A stretch of DNA of 9,414 nucleotides. It comes from UBA1151 sp963579925. GTDB lineage: Bacteria; Chloroflexota; Dehalococcoidia; Lucifugimonadales; Lucifugimonadaceae. How positions within the stretch are numbered: position 1 is the first letter of the stretch; each line of letters begins with the position of its first letter. The translations under genes were made by a program, and so were the position numbers. Positions 6,659 through 9,414 of the stretch are shown here, one piece after another. The DNA lies in the NCBI GenBank assembly GCA_963579925.1, contig CAUZJA010000105.1:1-9414 (forward strand), in the 5' to 3' direction. Under the pieces are notes generated by a model, which was not told the DNA's origin, made no database searches, and was given only the letters and a program-made list of their open reading frames with translations.

Positions 6659-7438
6659 CTACTTGTATTCGTCCGCCGCTTGTCGTTTCACAAATCGTCT
6701 CAGCGAAAGCCATAACGTCGTCGCCACGTACCCAATGGTTCCCGCGCCCAGGCTCAGATAAATCAATGCGCTGGATATTGCCATGTAGCGAAGCGACCGT
6801 TGTCGAGAATCTGATGTCCACGATACAAAGATCGTGAACATCACCGCCGGAATCGGCAGTATCCAACCAATGAACATCAGGATCAATCCCGTGGTGCCAT
6901 CACGCCCGCCGCTTGCGAGATCCTCCGCCGTTGGAAAGATCAGCGCCCATCGCAAAAATATGAATGCCCAGAAGCCGAACCACGACGCCAACCCGAAATT
7001 CAAAACATACGCGAGACGTGCGTTGCCTTCCGGATCCGGCTCCTGCGCAAGAGCGTTGCCGGAAGTCATCGGAATGATCAGCGAGCCGATCAACAGGATG
7101 ATATTTGGTATCAACCAATAGGCAGCATTTGCGTTCCACTCACTGGCAAGCGCCAGTATGCCGAACCCCGCCGCGAGCAGTATCAGGTACTGGGACTGCC
7201 TGGTTGAACCGGCACCCATGATCAGCCGCGCACTAACAACCACGTATGCGATAACCGAAGCGATCACCAGAAGCGTATGCGCACCAAAAAGCGGCAACCC
7301 AGCCGCCAGGATATAAAAGGGCCAGACCGCCGCCCCCCACACCAACAAGGCCCACCCGAAACGGCGCGCCGGGTTGTGGTCAAAGGGATTAATCCCCTCA
7401 ACCGGCTCATGTGTGTCCGTCGAAACTTCCTGCCGCAT
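6659..7438 (-). CDS. Polytopic membrane protein of unknown function
   Basis: I do not recognise this 259-residue protein. It has about seven hydrophobic segments, at roughly residues 28-51, 54-73, 84-100, 105-124, 143-168, 183-207 and 218-246. The N-terminal tail is short and hydrophilic with HNPARRFGW just before helix 1. A polar loop at 126-141 (NALAQEPDPEGNARL) and another at 170-182 follow. The C terminus is basic (LRRFVKRQAADEYK), which suggests a cytoplasmic end. Aromatic residues are frequent in helices 5 and 6 (FGLASWFGFWAFIFLRW). There is no transporter signature or ATP-binding motif. ATG 7438 is preceded only by a weak AGGG. The gene ends 5 bases before the M20 peptidase, so the pair is probably an operon, and a role in taking up or sensing peptide-like substrates is possible but unproven. 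Confidence 0.75.
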   Translation of the reverse strand: MRQEVSTDTHEPVEGINPFDHNPARRFGWALLVWGAAVWPFYILAAGLPLFGAHTLLVIASVIAYVVVSARLIMGAGSTRQSQYLILLAAGFGILALASEWNANAAYWLIPNIILLIGSLIIPMTSGNALAQEPDPEGNARLAYVLNFGLASWFGFWAFIFLRWALIFPTAEDLASGGRDGTTGLILMFIGWILPIPAVMFTIFVSWTSDSRQRSLRYMAISSALIYLSLGAGTIGYVATTLWLSLRRFVKRQAADEYK

Positions 7439-7511
7439 ACGCCCTAACTTACGACATATAACGCCAGATGGACCCGCCAGCCCAGCCCGAACAACGTGCC
7501 ACAGCCCATGC

Positions 7512-7565
7512 GACTTCCTGAGAAGCGAGGCTCCGGGACCGACGTGAGGACCTCATCTTCAACGC
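7512..7565. repeat. Second, half-length copy of the intergenic repeat
   Basis: This segment matches the right arm of the element at 1051-1176 in the same orientation. The last 23 bases (7543-7565) are identical to 1162-1184. The preceding part aligns with small indels (TCCTGAG, then AGGCTCCG and GGG). The left arm is missing. It sits between the SDR operon's end (7590) and the membrane-protein start (7438), where a terminator or promoter would be expected. The rest of this 151-base gap shows no clear signal. Confidence 0.6.
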
Positions 7566-7589
7566 CCCATCAACCACCACACAGCACAC

Positions 7590-8372
7590 CTACGAAGGCG
7601 TCCCACCCGCCAAAAATCCACCATCAACCGTAAGCGTCTGTCCATTCACATAATCGGCCATCGAAGAAGAGAAGAACAACACCGCATTCGCAATATCCAT
7701 AGGGAGACCACCACGCCGTGCAGGAATAGCCTCCATAGCGCCCTCCGCATAGCCAGCGCCACCGCGATTCGGCTCGTCTTCAAGCGACAGAACACGACTA
7801 TCGATGTACCCCGGCGCTACACAGTTCACGGTGATACCGGTGTCCGACAGATCAAGCGCGAGGCTGAGCGCCATTCGGTTCAGTCCAGCCTTCACCATCC
7901 CGTAGACGACGTCATTCGGCCATGCGCGATAGCTATGCACCGAACTGATCGAGATGATCTTTCCACCATCACCCTGCTTGATCATCTCCTTCGCCGCACG
8001 CTGCGATGCGAACACGTAACCCTTGAGCCCGTGCCCAACGAGATGATCGAAGAACTCCTCATCCACCGTCAGAAAATTCTCATCCCGGCTCAGCACCGCA
8101 TTATTCACGAGAATATCGATGCGCCCATGCGCCTCAATGAACTCATCAAACATCTTCTCGCGCTGCGCAGAATCACCAATGTCCGCTTTGTGCCAGCTGA
8201 ACTTGTGACCCAGCCCCGCAACAGCAGACATGGTCTTTTCCGCCTCTGCATCGCGATCGATGTCGTTCAGGCCAACGTCCGCACCCTCTGCCGCTAGCTT
8301 CAGTGCGATTGCAGCGCCAATCCCGCGTCGAGAGCCGGTGATCAGTGCTTTCTTACCGTCAAGTATGCCCAT
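7590..8372 (-). CDS. SDR family oxidoreductase (first of tandem pair by coordinate)
   Basis: This 260-residue protein is a classical short-chain dehydrogenase/reductase. It has TGSRRGIG at 12-19 for the dinucleotide, Asp37 at the end of strand 2 (favouring NAD over NADP), NNA at 90-92, Ser144, Tyr157 and Lys161 (SSVHSYRAWPNDVVYGMVK), PGYIDS at 187-192, and the C-terminal VNGQTLTVDGGF. The fourth catalytic-tetrad residue, normally Asn in the NLKG strand, reads Gly115 (HGLKG), and NNAG reads NNAV. ATG 8372 overlaps the stop of the neighbouring SDR by one base (TAATG), with GGAG eight bases upstream inside that gene, so translation is probably coupled. The two SDRs share the unusual stretch YRAWP(N/D)D and look like diverged duplicates. 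It oxidises or reduces an alcohol/ketone; the substrate is unknown. Confidence 0.9.
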   Translation of the reverse strand: MGILDGKKALITGSRRGIGAAIALKLAAEGADVGLNDIDRDAEAEKTMSAVAGLGHKFSWHKADIGDSAQREKMFDEFIEAHGRIDILVNNAVLSRDENFLTVDEEFFDHLVGHGLKGYVFASQRAAKEMIKQGDGGKIISISSVHSYRAWPNDVVYGMVKAGLNRMALSLALDLSDTGITVNCVAPGYIDSRVLSLEDEPNRGGAGYAEGAMEAIPARRGGLPMDIANAVLFFSSSMADYVNGQTLTVDGGFLAGGTPS

Positions 8373-9163
8373 TAGTTCGACTCCGGGGTTCCGGCGGCAA
8401 TCAGGCCGCCGTCAACAAGCACCGTCTCACCGTTTACATAGTCGCCAAGCTCCGAACACAGCACCACCGCAATCTTCGCGATATCGCCGGGCACACCGCC
8501 CCGATGCGAGCCAACATACGGCGCCAATCGAGGCAGCTGATCCATCGTCTTCGGTGGAGACTCCAGTGAGCCGTCCGCAGGCAGTTCGTTGTCGATATAG
8601 CCGGGTGCGATGCAGTTAGAAGTGATGCCATGGCCTGCCAGATCAACCGACATGCTCTGAACCATCCGTCGAAGTCCAGCCTTGCAGATTCCGTATGCCG
8701 TATCGTCCGGCCAGGCCCGGTAGCCGTGCACGCTGGAAAGCGACAGAATGCGACCACCGTCCCCCTGATTCACCATCTCCAGGGCTGCTCGCTGGGCCAT
8801 GAAGAAGTAGCCCTTCAGCGTGAGATCGATCATCCGATCCCAGTACGCCTCAGTCATCTCAATAAACCCGGCCGACTGATCCGGCATGATGGCGTTGTTC
8901 ACCAGGATATCGACACGTCCAAACTCCCCAAGATACCGGCCGTAGAGACCACTTATCTCAGAAGTCTTGCTGACATCCGTAACGAACAGCTCAGCCGATC
9001 GACCCTCAGCCCGAATCAGCTCAACCGTCTTCTGAGTCTCCTCATCATCAACAATATCCGCAATCCCAACATCCGCGCCTTCCCGCGCAAACCCAACCGC
9101 AATCCCCCGCCCAATCCCCTTCCGGGCACCAGTAATGAGAGCTTTCTTACCTTCTAAAAGCAT
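8372..9163 (-). CDS. SDR family oxidoreductase (upstream member of tandem pair)
   Basis: This 263-residue classical SDR has TGARKGIG at 11-18, Asp36 after strand 2 (NAD preference), NNA at 89-91, and the catalytic Ser144, Tyr157 and Lys161 in SSVHGYRAWPDDTAYGICK. It also has PGYIDNELP and the terminal VNGETVLVDGG. The tetrad Asn is replaced by Thr115 (LTLKG), at the same position where the partner has Gly. A longer loop after PGYIDN (ESPPKTMDQLPRLAPYVGSH) covers the substrate pocket and differs from the partner, so the two probably act on different substrates or form a mixed oligomer. ATG 9163 gives the usual N terminus, but its ribosome site is weak. It lies 6 bases after the stop of the preceding gene, so coupling with that gene is likely. 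Expressed first in the order fragment, this gene, then the second SDR. Confidence 0.9.
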   Translation of the reverse strand: MLLEGKKALITGARKGIGRGIAVGFAREGADVGIADIVDDEETQKTVELIRAEGRSAELFVTDVSKTSEISGLYGRYLGEFGRVDILVNNAIMPDQSAGFIEMTEAYWDRMIDLTLKGYFFMAQRAALEMVNQGDGGRILSLSSVHGYRAWPDDTAYGICKAGLRRMVQSMSVDLAGHGITSNCIAPGYIDNELPADGSLESPPKTMDQLPRLAPYVGSHRGGVPGDIAKIAVVLCSELGDYVNGETVLVDGGLIAAGTPESN

Positions 9164-9169
9164 TCACAA

Positions 9170-9414
9170 CTACTTCGTGGGCTTTTCATCGTCCACCTCT
9201 CCATCTCGCAATTTCATCAATACATTCCCATTTTCTCGGACCCACCCAAAGGGAACATTCTTCCGATAACGAAGCGGAGGATCATCTGAGTGATATGGAG
9301 ATTCATCCTTCCACTGGTTGAAATATAGAGGGGTCAGTGTGCGATCGTCCGCGTAGTAAAGGTCGACGATCTTGAGGTTGTCGGCATGAGAGAAGAACAA
9401 ATGCCCAACTTCGC
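9170..9414 (-). CDS. Unrecognised protein, C-terminal fragment cut by window edge
   Basis: The frame is open to base 9414, so the last 80 or so residues of a longer protein are seen; the TTG at 9400 is probably internal. I do not recognise the family. Visible features are a run of aromatic and acidic residues (DNLKIVDLYYADDRTLTPLY), a proline-rich polar stretch (YHSDDPPLRYRK), a short hydrophobic turn (VPFGWVRENGNVLMKL), and a highly charged tail (RDGEVDDEKPTK). There is no membrane segment or known motif. The segment looks somewhat more AT-rich than the neighbouring SDR genes. The stop lies 6 bases before the SDR start, which makes it the upstream cistron of that operon. Confidence 0.55.
   Translation of the reverse strand, partial: EVGHLFFSHADNLKIVDLYYADDRTLTPLYFNQWKDESPYHSDDPPLRYRKNVPFGWVRENGNVLMKLRDGEVDDEKPTK

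Noticed and set aside
6654..6866. N-terminal extension of 71 residues on the M20 peptidase
   Set aside because: It lies in another frame over the end of the membrane-protein gene, has no family resemblance, and ATG 6653 with its ribosome site gives the normal length.
8630..9157. 175-residue open frame on the + strand
   Set aside because: It is antisense to the complete SDR gene, with low-complexity composition and no motif.

Overview
The window is about 9.4 kb of moderately GC-rich bacterial chromosome. It carries ten protein-coding loci, including one broken gene and one cut by the right edge. I see no tRNA, rRNA, CRISPR array, transposase, phage gene or toxin-antitoxin pair. The gene content is a run of small catabolic enzymes: an HpcH/HpaI aldolase, an RraA-like aldolase, an M20 peptidase and tandem SDR dehydrogenases. 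Start codons include TTG and apparently CTG. This resembles what I know of marine Chloroflexota such as the SAR202 lineage, but that assignment is inference from gene content, not from a marker gene.

Left part (1-2190). A sensor histidine kinase on the + strand enters from the left edge and is broken by two frame changes that cancel each other, at about 640 and 706. The convergent gap after it holds a roughly 125-base imperfect inverted-repeat element. Half of that element recurs at 7512-7565. Next is an HpcH/HpaI-type aldolase on the - strand, then a gap with a long stem-loop at 2110-2178.

Middle part (2193-5221). An alkaline-phosphatase-superfamily hydrolase (- strand) and a PhnP-like metallo-beta-lactamase-fold hydrolase (+ strand) are divergent. 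They share an AT-rich region containing a dyad. The MBL gene has no ATG, GTG or TTG at the place homology requires, and probably starts at CTG 3526. An RraA-like aldolase (- strand) converges on it.

Right part (5289-9414). All genes are on the - strand. A seven-helix membrane protein lies 5 bases upstream of an M20 dipeptidase-like gene, with the RraA-like gene 67 bases further on behind a possible promoter of its own. Upstream, and separate from these, an unrecognised C-terminal fragment is followed by two related SDR oxidoreductases. Their stop and start overlap as TAATG.

Together the enzymes suggest uptake-linked scavenging and oxidation of organic acids, peptides and alcohols. No pathway can be assigned from the sequence alone. 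I find no clear new multi-gene system. The most unusual signals are the frame-restored kinase, the repeat element, the CTG start, and the loss of the conserved SDR tetrad Asn in both tandem SDRs.
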